Source: Lachnospiraceae bacterium Marseille-Q4251
GTDB lineage: Bacteria > Bacillota > Clostridia > Lachnospirales > Lachnospiraceae
DNA length: 64,000 nt
Reading direction: 5' to 3'
Assembly: GCA_018223435.1 (NCBI GenBank)
Contig: JAGTTO010000001.1
Coordinates: 2,852,001 to 2,916,000 of the forward strand
Shown here: piece after piece, positions 53,394-62,712 of the stretch
Position numbering within the stretch: the stretch's first letter is position 1
Layout of the letters: each line of letters begins with the position of its first letter
The notes under the pieces: generated by a model
The model's input: only the letters and a program-made list of their open reading frames with translations
What the model was told of the DNA's origin: nothing
Databases searched by the model: none
Translations under genes and position numbers: made by a program

Positions 53394-54450
53394 ATTCAGC
53401 TTCCGTATTGACGTCGGAATAAATTACATCCTCGAAGGGAAGGGTGACACGCTCTCTCTTCATGGAGGAAAGGTAAATACCTTTGATCATCTCCAGGGTC
53501 TTTCTGCCCTCGAGTCCATCGACCGCTACCGGCAGATCCTCGCGGACGGAGCGATAGAAATCGCGGAGCTGGATGTGGTGGCTGCTTCCCCAGTAATCTG
53601 GACCTACGTTTGTGGTTTCGTAGGTGTTCCGGATCTCAGCGTAGGTGCCGTCCAGATCATAGTAGCCCATATCCTGAATCAGGCCGCAGCGGCCTTTTTC
53701 TCCGATGAACTCGATGTTGATGGGAGAGTCGTCACCGTAGATATTGCAGGCGTAGAGGTTGTAGAGACAGCCGTTCTTGAACATGATGGCCGCATCTGCG
53801 GAATCCTCGACTTTTACGAATTTATGGGCGTAGTTGTGAACGCTGCCGTCGATCCACTCCACGTCGCTGTCCAGCATGAAACGGACACGGTCGATGCTGT
53901 GGATGGCCTGGTCGATGAGAACGCCACCGCCCTCTTTGTCCCAGGTGCCTTTCCAGTCGCTGCTGTCATAGTAGTTCAGCGGGCGGTTCCAGGTCAGGTA
54001 GGAGCGGGCAGTGAGGATTTTTCCGAAATCTCCGCGCTGGATCATTTCTCTTAATTTTTCCACACTCTTCGTGTAGCGGGTCTGGAAGATGCAGCCCAGC
54101 TTTACGCCGGTCTCCTTCTGAACCTCCAGCATCCGGTCTGCGTCCTGCAGGGAAATGGCGATGGGTTTCTCTGTCAGCACGTTGATACCTGCTTTCATGG
54201 CTTTGATAGCCATGACGGGATGGAGAAAATGGGGCAGGCACAGGTGAACGACGTCGATGTCCTTATCCAGAATCTCATCAAAATCTGTCGTCCAGGCACA
54301 GCCGAACTCATCGGCGAATTTTTTTGCCTTCTCAGGAACTTTGTCTACGGCGTAGACAAGCTCGATCTCGTCTGCCAGTCTGCGGAAGGAATCCGCATAG
54401 GAAACGGAAATTCTTCCGCAGCCTACAATGGCGATCTTCAGTTTTTTCAT
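53392..54450 (-). CDS. Gfo/Idh/MocA-family oxidoreductase (1)
   Basis: 352 residues. N-terminal Rossmann fold with KIAIVGCGRISVSYADS (NAD(P)-binding glycines), then the family motif TEKPIAISLQDA (Lys of EKP, catalytic region); the C-terminal alpha/beta domain has IDQAIHSIDRVRFML, where the His follows the pattern of sugar dehydrogenases. Oxidises a sugar, inositol or sugar-acid hydroxyl with NAD(P). Start at 54450, with AAGGAGG 7 bases before it; the open frame runs to 54516. It is transcribed after the ROK gene on the same strand. Confidence 0.88.
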   Translation of the reverse strand: MKKLKIAIVGCGRISVSYADSFRRLADEIELVYAVDKVPEKAKKFADEFGCAWTTDFDEILDKDIDVVHLCLPHFLHPVMAIKAMKAGINVLTEKPIAISLQDADRMLEVQKETGVKLGCIFQTRYTKSVEKLREMIQRGDFGKILTARSYLTWNRPLNYYDSSDWKGTWDKEGGGVLIDQAIHSIDRVRFMLDSDVEWIDGSVHNYAHKFVKVEDSADAAIMFKNGCLYNLYACNIYGDDSPINIEFIGEKGRCGLIQDMGYYDLDGTYAEIRNTYETTNVGPDYWGSSHHIQLRDFYRSVREDLPVAVDGLEGRKTLEMIKGIYLSSMKRERVTLPFEDVIYSDVNTEAE

Positions 54451-54460
54451 AATAACCTCC

Positions 54461-55678
54461 TTATCCGATAAAAAATCCTGATGGATTTTTATCTGTGAAA
54501 GAATAATGGATATCAAAAAAATATTTCATGGCTCCATTTAGGAAAGAATCGCTTTGGAGCCTGGAATAGCGCACCTGCACGGCGTCCACCATACGGCGGA
54601 AACCGGTCTTTTTTAAGTTTTTCCGGACGTCATCGAGGAAAGCTTCCCCGAGATCTGGGATTTTTCCACCCAGAACGATGAGTGAGGGATTGACGGTACA
54701 TATGAGGTTGCTTAGAGCCAGGGAAAGCTCCAGGGCGATCTCCTGGGTCATGGCAAGGGCCACAGGATCCCGGAAGGTAGCTGCCTTTCCAAGGTCAGAA
54801 AAAGTCACCTGGGAAAGGGAATTGAAGGAAGGGATCTCGCCAAATTCCACGCTTCGCTCCTTAAGCCTGGGCTCCGCGATGAGAGCCTCCAGGCAGCCAT
54901 GGTTTCCGCAGACGCATAAAGGCCCTTCGGGGTCCACAGAATAGTGGCCGAACTGGGTAAAAGAGCCGCTGGCCTTTCCCAGCATGGAGCCGTCCACGAA
55001 AAGGGAAGCACCGATGCCCCGGTTTCCAAAATTGATAAAGGCGAAATTTTTCTCTGTGATGCCCCCGTAGATCTTCTCTGCGTAGGAATAGCAGGCGGTA
55101 TCGTTCAAAAGATCCACCGGATAATCCGGAAAGGCTTCCTTAAGAGAATCCAGGATCTGGGAACCTTCCATAGAGGGAAGGCTGATGGTGGTGGAGTAAA
55201 TTTCCCCGTGTTTTTCATCGATCATGGCAGCAATGACCACGCAGATTCCCAGGATCTCATCGGGAGCGCAGTGCTGCAGGACGGAATTCTGGAAACAGTT
55301 CCGGGAGGCGGAAACGTAAGCTTCTCCCTGTTTCAGCTCGTAGGCTTCCTGAAAGACGGAAGTCCCCGCAATGTCTACCAGATGGGTATAAATCCGGTTC
55401 TCGTACCAGTTGAAAACCACAACGAAATGGCTGTTGCGGCGGAGGTAGAGCTGATTGGGTTTCCGGCCCGTTGTGCCGGATTCGCCGGCTCCGCCATCCA
55501 GAATAAAATTTCGCTCAATCAATTCATCAATTAAGGTCGATACCGTCGTTTTGCTTAAAGCGGTCTGTTTGGAGAGATGAGCGCGGGAGATTCCGGGATT
55601 ATGATAAATAGAAGTGTAAAGATGCTTCATATTGGTATCCTTGATCAGCTGCTGATTGATAAATTTCAAAATTCTCAT
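54461..55678 (-). CDS. ROK-family transcriptional regulator
   Basis: 405 residues: N-terminal winged helix (ISRAHLSKQTALSKTTVSTLIDEL, about 30-55) and C-terminal ROK kinase-like domain with the zinc site and consensus CVCGNHGCLEALIAE and the sugar-binding FINFGNRGIGASLFVDGSMLGKASG. Typically a repressor whose affinity changes with a sugar ligand. AGGAG lies 3 bases before the ATG. It is divergent from the oxidoreductase at 56006 across a 327-bp gap and upstream of another oxidoreductase, so it probably controls both. Confidence 0.9.
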   Translation of the reverse strand: MRILKFINQQLIKDTNMKHLYTSIYHNPGISRAHLSKQTALSKTTVSTLIDELIERNFILDGGAGESGTTGRKPNQLYLRRNSHFVVVFNWYENRIYTHLVDIAGTSVFQEAYELKQGEAYVSASRNCFQNSVLQHCAPDEILGICVVIAAMIDEKHGEIYSTTISLPSMEGSQILDSLKEAFPDYPVDLLNDTACYSYAEKIYGGITEKNFAFINFGNRGIGASLFVDGSMLGKASGSFTQFGHYSVDPEGPLCVCGNHGCLEALIAEPRLKERSVEFGEIPSFNSLSQVTFSDLGKAATFRDPVALAMTQEIALELSLALSNLICTVNPSLIVLGGKIPDLGEAFLDDVRKNLKKTGFRRMVDAVQVRYSRLQSDSFLNGAMKYFFDIHYSFTDKNPSGFFIG

Positions 55679-56005
55679 CTCCTGTCTCTGTTAATAGTAA
55701 AATCACCGGAATAACAATATCCTATCATAAATAAAAGGAATAGGCAATACGAAATAGGAGAAGCGGGAAAATTGTAAGAGTGACGAAAGAGATGGTGAAA
55801 AACTGTATAAAATATACAAAGATCACAGGGGGGAAGTGAAAAAGAAGAAATAATATTGACAGTGCGAAGGGTTGATGATATGCTTAGGCTAAGTCCGAAA
55901 AAAATGGTTTGAAAATTTTTTTAATCAAATAGTAAAGCCACCGGACAAATTAAAAAACGAAAAGAAGCAAGATAAAAATAATCATAAGAAAAGTGAGGTA
56001 TTGAG
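55679..56005. other. Divergent control region between ROK and oxidoreductase genes
   Basis: No gene. Contains the promoter 55856-55884 toward the right, and a dyad AGTCCG (about 55891) with CGGAC (about 55943-55947) around an A/T-rich centre that could bind the ROK protein. Confidence 0.55.
55856..55884 (+). promoter_or_regulatory. Promoter for the oxidoreductase/isomerase operon
   Basis: TTGACA (55856-55861), 17-bp spacer, TATGCT (55879-55884). Confidence 0.8.
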
Positions 56006-57040
56006 ATGAAAATCGGTATTATCGGCTGTGGAGGAATGGGCACCACACATTATCTGTCCTTACGGGCACTGGCAGAGCAGGAGGGCGTGGAAGTCACCTG
56101 TATCGCTGAGTGCAGAAAGGAATTTCTGGATAAGGCAGCTTCTTATTTCCCCAATGCAAGGACCTACGAGTATGGCATGGATCTGATCAAAAATGAGGAG
56201 CTGGATATCGTTCATATCTGTCTTCCGAGCTACATGCATGCGGAACACGCGATCGCAGCCCTGGAAAAAGGCATGAATGTTTTCGTTGAGAAACCGGTCT
56301 GCCTCACCGAGGAGGACTGCCAGGCCCTTCTTGACGCGGAGAAGCGCAGCGGAAAGAAAGTCATGGTTGGCCAGGTGGTACGTTCCTTCAAAGAGTACAA
56401 ATTCCTGAAGGAAGCCTATGATTCCGGAAGATACGGAAAGTTAAAATCCATGGTAATGCAGCGAATCAGCGGCGACGTGAGATGGGGTTTTGAAAACTGG
56501 TTCCAGGATGAGAGGAAGAGCGGTTCCGTGGTTCTGGACCTGCATGTGCATGATCTGGATTTCATCCGCTATATGCTGGGCGAGCCGAAGAGCATGGATG
56601 TGAAAGCGACGGAGTTCCCCAGCGGAATGGTCAATCAGATCGTTGCTTCCTATGAATATGATGACACCTTTGTGACGGCAGAAGGAATTTGGGATATTTC
56701 TCCGAGCCTGAAATTCCATGCGACCTACAGAGCCTGCTTTGAAAAGGCCACCCTGGTGTTTGACAGCGGAGCAACTCCTTCCCTTGAGATTTACAAACCG
56801 GACGGAGAAGTGGAAATTCCCGAGCTGCCTTCCGAATATGAGGAAGAAAGCGACGTGGCCGGAATCAATATCTCCAACCTCGGCCCGTATTTTACAGAGA
56901 TCAAATATTTCTTTGAGTGCGTGCGCGATGATAAGCCGGTAGAGCTTGCACCGCTGAGCGAGGGTGTGAAGTCCGCAGAGCTTGCAATCAAAGAATGGAA
57001 GATGGCGAAAGAATATATCGAAAAGAAAAAGCATCACTGA
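56006..57040 (+). CDS. Gfo/Idh/MocA-family oxidoreductase (2)
   Basis: 344 residues. Rossmann start KIGIIGCGGMGTTHYLS, motif VEKPVCLTEEDC, and C-terminal domain with GSVVLDLHVHDLDFIRYML, which carries the conserved Asp-x-His-x-x-Asp of sugar dehydrogenases. A second enzyme of this family on the other strand suggests linked steps (oxidation at one carbon, reduction at another) as in scyllo-/myo-inositol-like pathways. GTGAGGTATTGAG precedes the ATG, a weak site. 20 bp before the isomerase gene. Confidence 0.88.
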   Translation: MKIGIIGCGGMGTTHYLSLRALAEQEGVEVTCIAECRKEFLDKAASYFPNARTYEYGMDLIKNEELDIVHICLPSYMHAEHAIAALEKGMNVFVEKPVCLTEEDCQALLDAEKRSGKKVMVGQVVRSFKEYKFLKEAYDSGRYGKLKSMVMQRISGDVRWGFENWFQDERKSGSVVLDLHVHDLDFIRYMLGEPKSMDVKATEFPSGMVNQIVASYEYDDTFVTAEGIWDISPSLKFHATYRACFEKATLVFDSGATPSLEIYKPDGEVEIPELPSEYEEESDVAGINISNLGPYFTEIKYFFECVRDDKPVELAPLSEGVKSAELAIKEWKMAKEYIEKKKHH

Positions 57041-57060
57041 GAAGATGTGGGAGGATATCA

Positions 57061-57900
57061 ATGAAAGTAGGAGTTTTAGTTCAGTTTACCAGTAAAACGG
57101 ACATCGAGGCAAAATTTACCGAGTTAAAAGAACTCGGCGTGGACAGCTGCCAGCTGGTGTGCTGGGATCGCCCGACCCTTCACGACGATGTGATGGTCGA
57201 GAAGATCAACAAGGCCATTGAGAAGTTTGGCATCCATGTGACTGCCTTCTGGTGCGGCTGGGAAGGCCGTCGGGTCTGGGATTTCTATGAAGGCCAGCTG
57301 ACCCTGGGCCTGGTACCCACTGATTATCGCGTAGAGAGAATGAAAATGATTCTGGAGGGTTCTGATTTTGCGAAAAAGATCCATGTGACCGATCTAGCAA
57401 CCCATGTCGGTTTCATGCCGGAGAACCCCTATGATCCCAAATACGAAGAGGTGCTCGTAGCCTGCAAGACCATCGTGGCAAAATGTAAGGAGAACGGACA
57501 GAATTTCCTCTTTGAGACCGGTCAGGAGACCCCTGTCACCCTGAAACGTGCCATCCAGGATATTGAAAAGGCTCTCGGAAAAGGCAATGTGGGAATCAAC
57601 CTTGACCCCGCAAACCTTCTGATGTACGGCAAAGCAAACCCGGTGGACGCTCTGGAGGTCTTCGGCGAGTACGTTATGGGAATCCACGGCAAAGACGGCA
57701 AATATCCGACCGATGGCCATCACCTCGGCGACGAAGTACCCCTGGGCCAGGGCAAAGTCAACTACCCCGCCTTTATCGCCAAATTAAAAGAGGTCGGTTA
57801 CGAAGGTGACATCACCATCGAGCGCGAGATTGACGGCGACGAGCAGAAGAAAGATATCCGCATGGCGAAAGACCTGCTGGATAAACTGATCGCGGAATAA
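57061..57900 (+). CDS. Sugar phosphate isomerase/epimerase (AP-endonuclease-2-like TIM barrel)
   Basis: 279 residues: LVQFTSKTDIEAKFTELKEL, SCQLVCWDRPTLHDD, ATHVGFMPENPYD, FLFETGQETPVTL, VGINLDPANLLMYGK, GIHGKDGKYP, and DITIEREIDGDEQ. The Glu, Asp, His and Glu around these motifs are the expected metal site of the xylose-isomerase-like/IolE-IolI group. With the upstream dehydrogenase it probably handles a keto-sugar or keto-inositol. Start at 57061 with GGGAGGA upstream. Predicted terminator follows. Confidence 0.85.
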   Translation: MKVGVLVQFTSKTDIEAKFTELKELGVDSCQLVCWDRPTLHDDVMVEKINKAIEKFGIHVTAFWCGWEGRRVWDFYEGQLTLGLVPTDYRVERMKMILEGSDFAKKIHVTDLATHVGFMPENPYDPKYEEVLVACKTIVAKCKENGQNFLFETGQETPVTLKRAIQDIEKALGKGNVGINLDPANLLMYGKANPVDALEVFGEYVMGIHGKDGKYPTDGHHLGDEVPLGQGKVNYPAFIAKLKEVGYEGDITIEREIDGDEQKKDIRMAKDLLDKLIAE

Positions 57901-57950
57901 AAATCAGCTGAATCGGGCAGTAAATGCGGATTGAGGATATACCTGTAAAA

Positions 57951-57986
57951 GGGCCGGCGCACATTTTTGTGCGTCAGCCCTTTTTT
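57951..57986 (+). terminator. Terminator after the isomerase gene
   Basis: GGGCCGGCGCAC pairs with GTGCGTCAGCCC, then TTTTTT. Confidence 0.9.
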
Positions 57987-58001
57987 AAAAGAAAGCCATT
58001 T

Positions 58002-59114
58002 TTATTTCTGTTCACTGTAAAAACAATAGCTTCCCGCTTTCACCTGATAATTCTTTCCATCAATAACAATCGCAGTATCTACCGGTGTGGTAATCTCATA
58101 CCGCCAGAAGTTCTCTTCTTTTTTCCATTCGGAAGTAACTTTTCCATGTCTGGTTTCCAGAACTGCCTTTAACCAGTCAAGACGGGTATCAGGGTGTGGT
58201 GCGATCAGGATTTTTTTGTATCCGGGGGCATTTTCCACGGTATTGATTCCGGCAGCCACCATATAGACCCAGTCAGCCACGGAGCCGTAAGCATAATGAT
58301 TGTAAGAATTCATGTCAGAGCTCCAGAAGTTCCCATCTTCCATAATGCCGTCCCAATGTTCCCAGATCGTGGTGGCGCCTTTGGTTACCGGGTAGAGCCA
58401 GGAGGGATATTTTTCCCGGAGCAATAATGTGTAGGCCAGTTTCAGATGTCCGTATTCACTGAGTACATGCAGGAGATATGGAGTGCCCACAAAGCCGGTC
58501 TCCAGATGATTACCGCAGGCTGTGATCATTTCTGCCAGCTGGTCAGCTGCGGCCTGGCAGTTTTCTGCCAGCTTAAAATGAGCAGCAAGGACGCATTCTG
58601 TCTGGGTATGGTAAACAGGATACTGGCTGCGGAAGGTTTTTATGATATGTGCATACAGATCTTCGAATTCCGAAACGTCTTCGCCCAGCACGTTACCTGC
58701 TTTTATTACCAGGGAAGTGGAATATGCGTAGAAAGCGGAGGCGATAAAGGTTTCATCGGAGGCTCCTTTATAACTTCCTGATGGAGCATCCAGTCCCAGC
58801 CAGTCTCCGTAGTGTTTTCCGCCGGCCCAGCCCAGACGTTCGTCGCGCTGCTGGCAGTCGGTTGGTACGTCTACAAAATTTCCTTTCTGTCCCCAGATGA
58901 TGTTGGAGAAAAATTTGTTCAGGCTGTCATTGGAACAGGAGAGGTAACCGGTGCGTTTCATATCAGAATGAACTGCAATTGCAGTAAAAGCATCCAGTGT
59001 TACTTTGTCGATCCCACCGGGAAATGCATTTGGTATGAGCGAAGCGTTCCAAAAGAGGATGTTTGAGCTCTTTTCCCAGGAAGAAGGCGAAAAAGGAGTC
59101 AGTGCCTTACTCAA
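58002..59114 (-). pseudogene. Alpha-L-rhamnosidase (GH78) remnant
   Basis: A 370-codon frame. From about codon 34 it matches GH78: VTLDAFTAIAVHSDMKRTGY, FFSNIIWGQKGNFVDVPTDC and QQRDERLGWAG, then GDWLGLDAPSGSYKGASDET and the C-terminal KGATTIWEHWDGIMEDG. Between RDERLGW and GDWLGLD the usual 100 or more residues of the catalytic barrel are missing, and the large N-terminal domains are absent. The first 33 codons do not look like GH78 and probably arise from joining to other sequence near 59020. Internal deletion keeps frame, so a shortened protein could be made, but activity is unlikely. Confidence 0.8.
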
Positions 59115-59149
59115 CGCTGCTCCCGGAACTGACCGGGAGAAAATGAACA

Positions 59150-59193
59150 GAAAAAAAGCGCCCCTGCTGACAGGTAAAATCAGCAGGGGTTTT
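59150..59193 (-). terminator. Terminator of the MFS gene
   Basis: On the minus strand: CCCCTGCTGA pairs with TCAGCAGGGG, followed by GCGCTTTTTTT. Confidence 0.85.
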
Positions 59194-59199
59194 GTAGTT

Positions 59200-60372
59200 T
59201 CAGGCTTTTTTCAGTGCCTGGATTCCGAGAATCATCAGAATCGGGAAAATGATGGCTGCCAGGATTCCCATGCGGAGGTTATCGCTGAGGGCGCTGGAAA
59301 CCATACCGGCAAGGGTTGGACCGCCGGAGCAGCCGAGGTCTCCGGCCAGAGCCAGGAGGGCAAACATGGCAGTTCCGCCGTTTCGCACGGAAGCGGAAGC
59401 TTTGCTGAAGGTTCCGGGCCACATGATGCCGACGGAGAGACCGCAGATGGCGCAGCCCGCCAGGCCCAGAGCCGGAATCGGGAGAAAGGCGATGCAGAGA
59501 TAGGAGAGAATACAGAGGAGAGCGCTGTATTTCATGAATTTATCCAGATCGATACGGTCGCCGTATTTTCCATAAAAAGCTCTGGAGATTCCCATGAGAA
59601 GGGCGAAGGACATGGGACCGGCCAGGTCGCCGACGGTCTTGCTGACACCAAGGCCCTTTTCAGCGAAGGTGGAGGCCCACTGGCTCACGGCCTGTTCGCT
59701 GGCTCCGGCACTCAGCATCATCAGGAAGAGGATCCAGAAAATTTTCATGGAGAAAAGCTGCTTCATGGTAAGTCCGGTTTCACCTTCTTCGATGATGGGA
59801 GCGATGGGCGTCCGGGCGAAAACCAGGGTGTTGAGGATCGGAACGATGGCCCAGATCAGAGCCAGCAGTTTCCAGTTGGAGATTCCGGCCAGTTTGAAGA
59901 AAATGGTGGAGATCAGCACCACGCCCATATGGCCCCAGCAGTAAAAGGAATGGAGAAGGCTCATGGCCTGTTCCTTGTTGTCTGTGGGACAGGACTCCAT
60001 GATAGGACTGATGAGCACCTCGATGAGGCCTCCGCCCACGGCATAGATCATGACGGAGATCAGAATACCGATGAAAGAATCACTCAGAAGATCCGGCAGG
60101 ATCGTGAGAAGGATCAGCCCGGCAGCAGCGCAGATATGGGCTGCCAGAATGGAGACCCGGTAGCCGATGCGATCCACGAATTTCGCGGAGAACAGGTCCA
60201 CGATGAGCTGGATGCCGAAATTCATCGTCACAAGCATCGTGATTTTGGCCAGCGGAATGTCATAAGTGCTCTGGAAGGTCAGAAAAAGAAGGGGAACAAA
60301 GTTGTTTACAATGGCCTGAACGATGTACCCCAGAAAACAGGCATAGATGGTTTTCTGATATCCGTTTTTCAT
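59200..60372 (-). CDS. Major facilitator superfamily transporter
   Basis: 390 residues, twelve helices in two halves separated by a central loop near residue 195 (FARTPIAPIIEEGETGLTMKQ). First helix YACFLGYIVQAIVNNFVPLLFL; the loop 2-3 motif and VDRIGYRVSILAAHICAA follow. FucP-like sugar uptake or an efflux role are both possible; the neighbours are sugar hydrolases. Start at 60372 with AGGAGG about 8 bases before it; the frame is open to 60417. Lies divergent from the GH42 gene. Confidence 0.82.
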   Translation of the reverse strand: MKNGYQKTIYACFLGYIVQAIVNNFVPLLFLTFQSTYDIPLAKITMLVTMNFGIQLIVDLFSAKFVDRIGYRVSILAAHICAAAGLILLTILPDLLSDSFIGILISVMIYAVGGGLIEVLISPIMESCPTDNKEQAMSLLHSFYCWGHMGVVLISTIFFKLAGISNWKLLALIWAIVPILNTLVFARTPIAPIIEEGETGLTMKQLFSMKIFWILFLMMLSAGASEQAVSQWASTFAEKGLGVSKTVGDLAGPMSFALLMGISRAFYGKYGDRIDLDKFMKYSALLCILSYLCIAFLPIPALGLAGCAICGLSVGIMWPGTFSKASASVRNGGTAMFALLALAGDLGCSGGPTLAGMVSSALSDNLRMGILAAIIFPILMILGIQALKKA

Positions 60373-60445
60373 AAAAAAGCCTCCTGAAATAAAAAAATCT
60401 GTCTCTGATTTTACCATAATCTTTCTGAAATCTCAAAGAAATTTC

Positions 60446-60474
60446 TTGCGGTGCGGGAGTCTTTTTGCTATGCT
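60446..60474 (+). promoter_or_regulatory. Promoter for the GH42 gene
   Basis: TTGCGG (60446-60451), 17-bp spacer, TATGCT (60469-60474). Confidence 0.7.
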
Positions 60475-60483
60475 GAAATTATC

Positions 60484-60512
60484 GAGAGATATCCACGAAA
60501 AAGTGGAGGATA
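60484..60512. repeat. Dyad downstream of the GH42 promoter (candidate operator)
   Basis: AGATATCCAC (60486-60495) mirrors GTGGAGGATAT (60501-60511) across GAAAA. Its position just after the start site fits a repressor site or a leader hairpin. Confidence 0.5.
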
Positions 60513-60580
60513 TTTCAGGCAGGCTGTGGAAAACCCAGTGCCTGTAGAAAAGAATTGTGGAAAAAAGGGAGGATGCAAAA

Positions 60581-62620
60581 ATGGAGTTTAAGACAGATGT
60601 GCTTCTTCACGGTGGTGATTACAATCCTGATCAGTGGCTGGACCGGCCGGATATTCTGGAGAGAGATGCGGAAATGCTGGCGGAATCCGGTTGCAATGTG
60701 GTGAGCCTGGGGATTTTTGCATGGTCCACGCTGGAACCGGAGGAAGGGGTGTTCCGGCTGGACTGGATGGAACAAGTCATCGACCGGCTCTATGCGAAAG
60801 GAATCCGCGTGATCCTGGCGACGCCCTCCGGCGCTCGGCCGAAATGGCTGGCTGACAAGTACCCGGAGGTGCTCCGCGTGGACAAGGCCAGAAGGCGGCA
60901 GCTTTTCGGAGTCCGTCACAATCACTGCTACACCTCTCCGGTTTACCGGGAAAAGGTGCGGATCATCAACCAGAAGCTGGCAGAGCGTTTCGGCAATCAT
61001 CCGGCGGTAATCATGTGGCATATTTCCAACGAGTACGGCGGCGAGTGTCACTGCCCCTTATGCCAGGCAGCTTTCCGCGACTGGCTGAAAGAGAAATATC
61101 AGACGATCGGGAATCTCAACAGCCGCTGGTGTACGACTTTCTGGAGCCATACCTACCAGAGCTTTGACGATATCGAGAGCCCCTCTGAGATCGGCGAGAC
61201 TCAGCTTCACGCCCTGAATCTTGACTGGAAACGCTTTGTCACCCATCAGACCCGCGATTTCATGCGCTGGGAGATCAAAGCTGTTCGCGATGCAGGAAGC
61301 AGTCTTCCGGTGACAGCCAATCTGATGTACTACTTTGACGGTCTCGATTATTTCAAGATGGCGAAAGACATCGACGTGGTTTCCTGGGACACTTATCCGA
61401 CCTGGGGAAAGAAGGAGGATATCGCCATCGCCCGGGACAACGCCATGTGCCATGACCTCATGCGTTCCCTTAAGAAGAAACCCTTCTTCCAGATGGAATC
61501 CTGCCCCTCCTCCACGAACTGGCAGGGTATCAGCAAGCTGAAAAAGCCGGGCATTCTCTTTGCCCAGTCCATGCAGCCCATAGCCCACGGCGGTGAGGGA
61601 GCCCTTTATTTCCAGATCCGCCAGAGCCGCGGCGCTTCCGAGAAGTTCCACGGGGCCGTGATCGACCATTATGGCGGAAGTGACACCCGGGTGTTCCGGG
61701 AAGTGACGGAGGTAGGCGATACCCTGAAAGCCATCAGCGAGGTGGCAGGCAGCCGGGTGGAGAGTCCGGTAGCCCTTCTCTATGACTGGAGCAGCAACTG
61801 GGCCATGGAGGACAGTCAGGGTCCGAGAAACAAAGGCCTCCATCATCATGAGGCCCTGCTGAAAATGTACGGCGGCTTCCGCAAACTGGGCTTGAATGTG
61901 GATCTGGTGGACGAGGACTGCTCGCTGGAGAATTATAAAGTGCTGGCCATCACCATGGGATACATATTTAAGGAAGGTTTTGCGGAGAAGGTCAAAACCT
62001 TTGTGGAAAACGGCGGCACTCTCATTACGACCTACTGGAGCGGTATTGCCGACGATACGGACCGCTGCTATCTGGATGGCGTGCCCTATGGTTTAAGGGA
62101 TGTGCTTGGTCTTCGGAGCGAGGAGATCGACGGCCTCTATGACTGGGAGGAGAATCATCTGATCCCCGTCGGCGGCAACGACCTGGGCCTTACGAAGACC
62201 TACAGCTGCCGTTACCTCTGCGATCTGGTGCGGGTCAATGGCGCAGAGCCTCTGATGGTCTACGGCGACGATTTCTACGCCGGTCATGCGGCCCTCACGA
62301 AAAATACTTACGAAAAAGGAACGGCCTGCTATGTGGCCGCCGATGCGGAGGAAGCCTTCTACGATGACTTTATCGCAGCGCTGATGAAGGAGAAAGGCAT
62401 CAAAGCTCCCGTTGCCGGAGCGATTCCTGCGGGCCTTGAAGTGACCACCCGGGAGACCGATACGGTGCGCTACTATTTCTACCAGAACTTCTCTGCTCAT
62501 CCGGTGAAACTTCCGCTGCCGGAGGGGGCTTTCGAGACCGTTTATGGCGACGCAGAGACAGAAGTGAAACCGCTGGGAATGGTAGTTTTGAAAGCGGAAA
62601 AAGAAATTTCATTTGTATAG
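60581..62620 (+). CDS. GH42 beta-galactosidase
   Basis: 679 residues, cytoplasmic. The TIM barrel begins at LLHGGDYNPDQWLDRPDIL and holds the acid/base Glu in MWHISNEYGGECHC (E151) and the nucleophile Glu in FFQMESCPSSTNWQ (E306). A trimerisation-type domain (VALLYDWSSNWAMEDSQGP, YKVLAITMGYIF) and a small C-terminal beta domain follow. Cleaves beta-galactosides, often from plant or mucin glycans. The start is taken at 60581 (GGGAGG upstream) rather than the in-frame GTG at 60557. Divergent from an MFS transporter that may import its substrate. Confidence 0.93.
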   Translation: MEFKTDVLLHGGDYNPDQWLDRPDILERDAEMLAESGCNVVSLGIFAWSTLEPEEGVFRLDWMEQVIDRLYAKGIRVILATPSGARPKWLADKYPEVLRVDKARRRQLFGVRHNHCYTSPVYREKVRIINQKLAERFGNHPAVIMWHISNEYGGECHCPLCQAAFRDWLKEKYQTIGNLNSRWCTTFWSHTYQSFDDIESPSEIGETQLHALNLDWKRFVTHQTRDFMRWEIKAVRDAGSSLPVTANLMYYFDGLDYFKMAKDIDVVSWDTYPTWGKKEDIAIARDNAMCHDLMRSLKKKPFFQMESCPSSTNWQGISKLKKPGILFAQSMQPIAHGGEGALYFQIRQSRGASEKFHGAVIDHYGGSDTRVFREVTEVGDTLKAISEVAGSRVESPVALLYDWSSNWAMEDSQGPRNKGLHHHEALLKMYGGFRKLGLNVDLVDEDCSLENYKVLAITMGYIFKEGFAEKVKTFVENGGTLITTYWSGIADDTDRCYLDGVPYGLRDVLGLRSEEIDGLYDWEENHLIPVGGNDLGLTKTYSCRYLCDLVRVNGAEPLMVYGDDFYAGHAALTKNTYEKGTACYVAADAEEAFYDDFIAALMKEKGIKAPVAGAIPAGLEVTTRETDTVRYYFYQNFSAHPVKLPLPEGAFETVYGDAETEVKPLGMVVLKAEKEISFV

Positions 62621-62653
62621 AAATCGATTTTCTGAATCATTACAACAAAAAAT

Positions 62654-62699
62654 CCCCTGAGAATTTTCTTAAAAGAACGATTCTCAGGGGTAATTTTTT
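62654..62699. terminator. Terminator between convergent genes
   Basis: CCCCTGAGAAT (62654-62664) pairs with ATTCTCAGGGG (62680-62690), then TAATTTTTT. Confidence 0.85.
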
Positions 62700-62712
62700 C
62701 TCAAAAACCGCT

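Noticed and set aside
59005..60387. 460-codon open frame on the plus strand
   Set aside because: Antisense to the MFS gene, with His/Gly/Asp-rich composition typical of a shadow frame. Only its first 40 codons look possibly coding, as noted under the GH78 finding.
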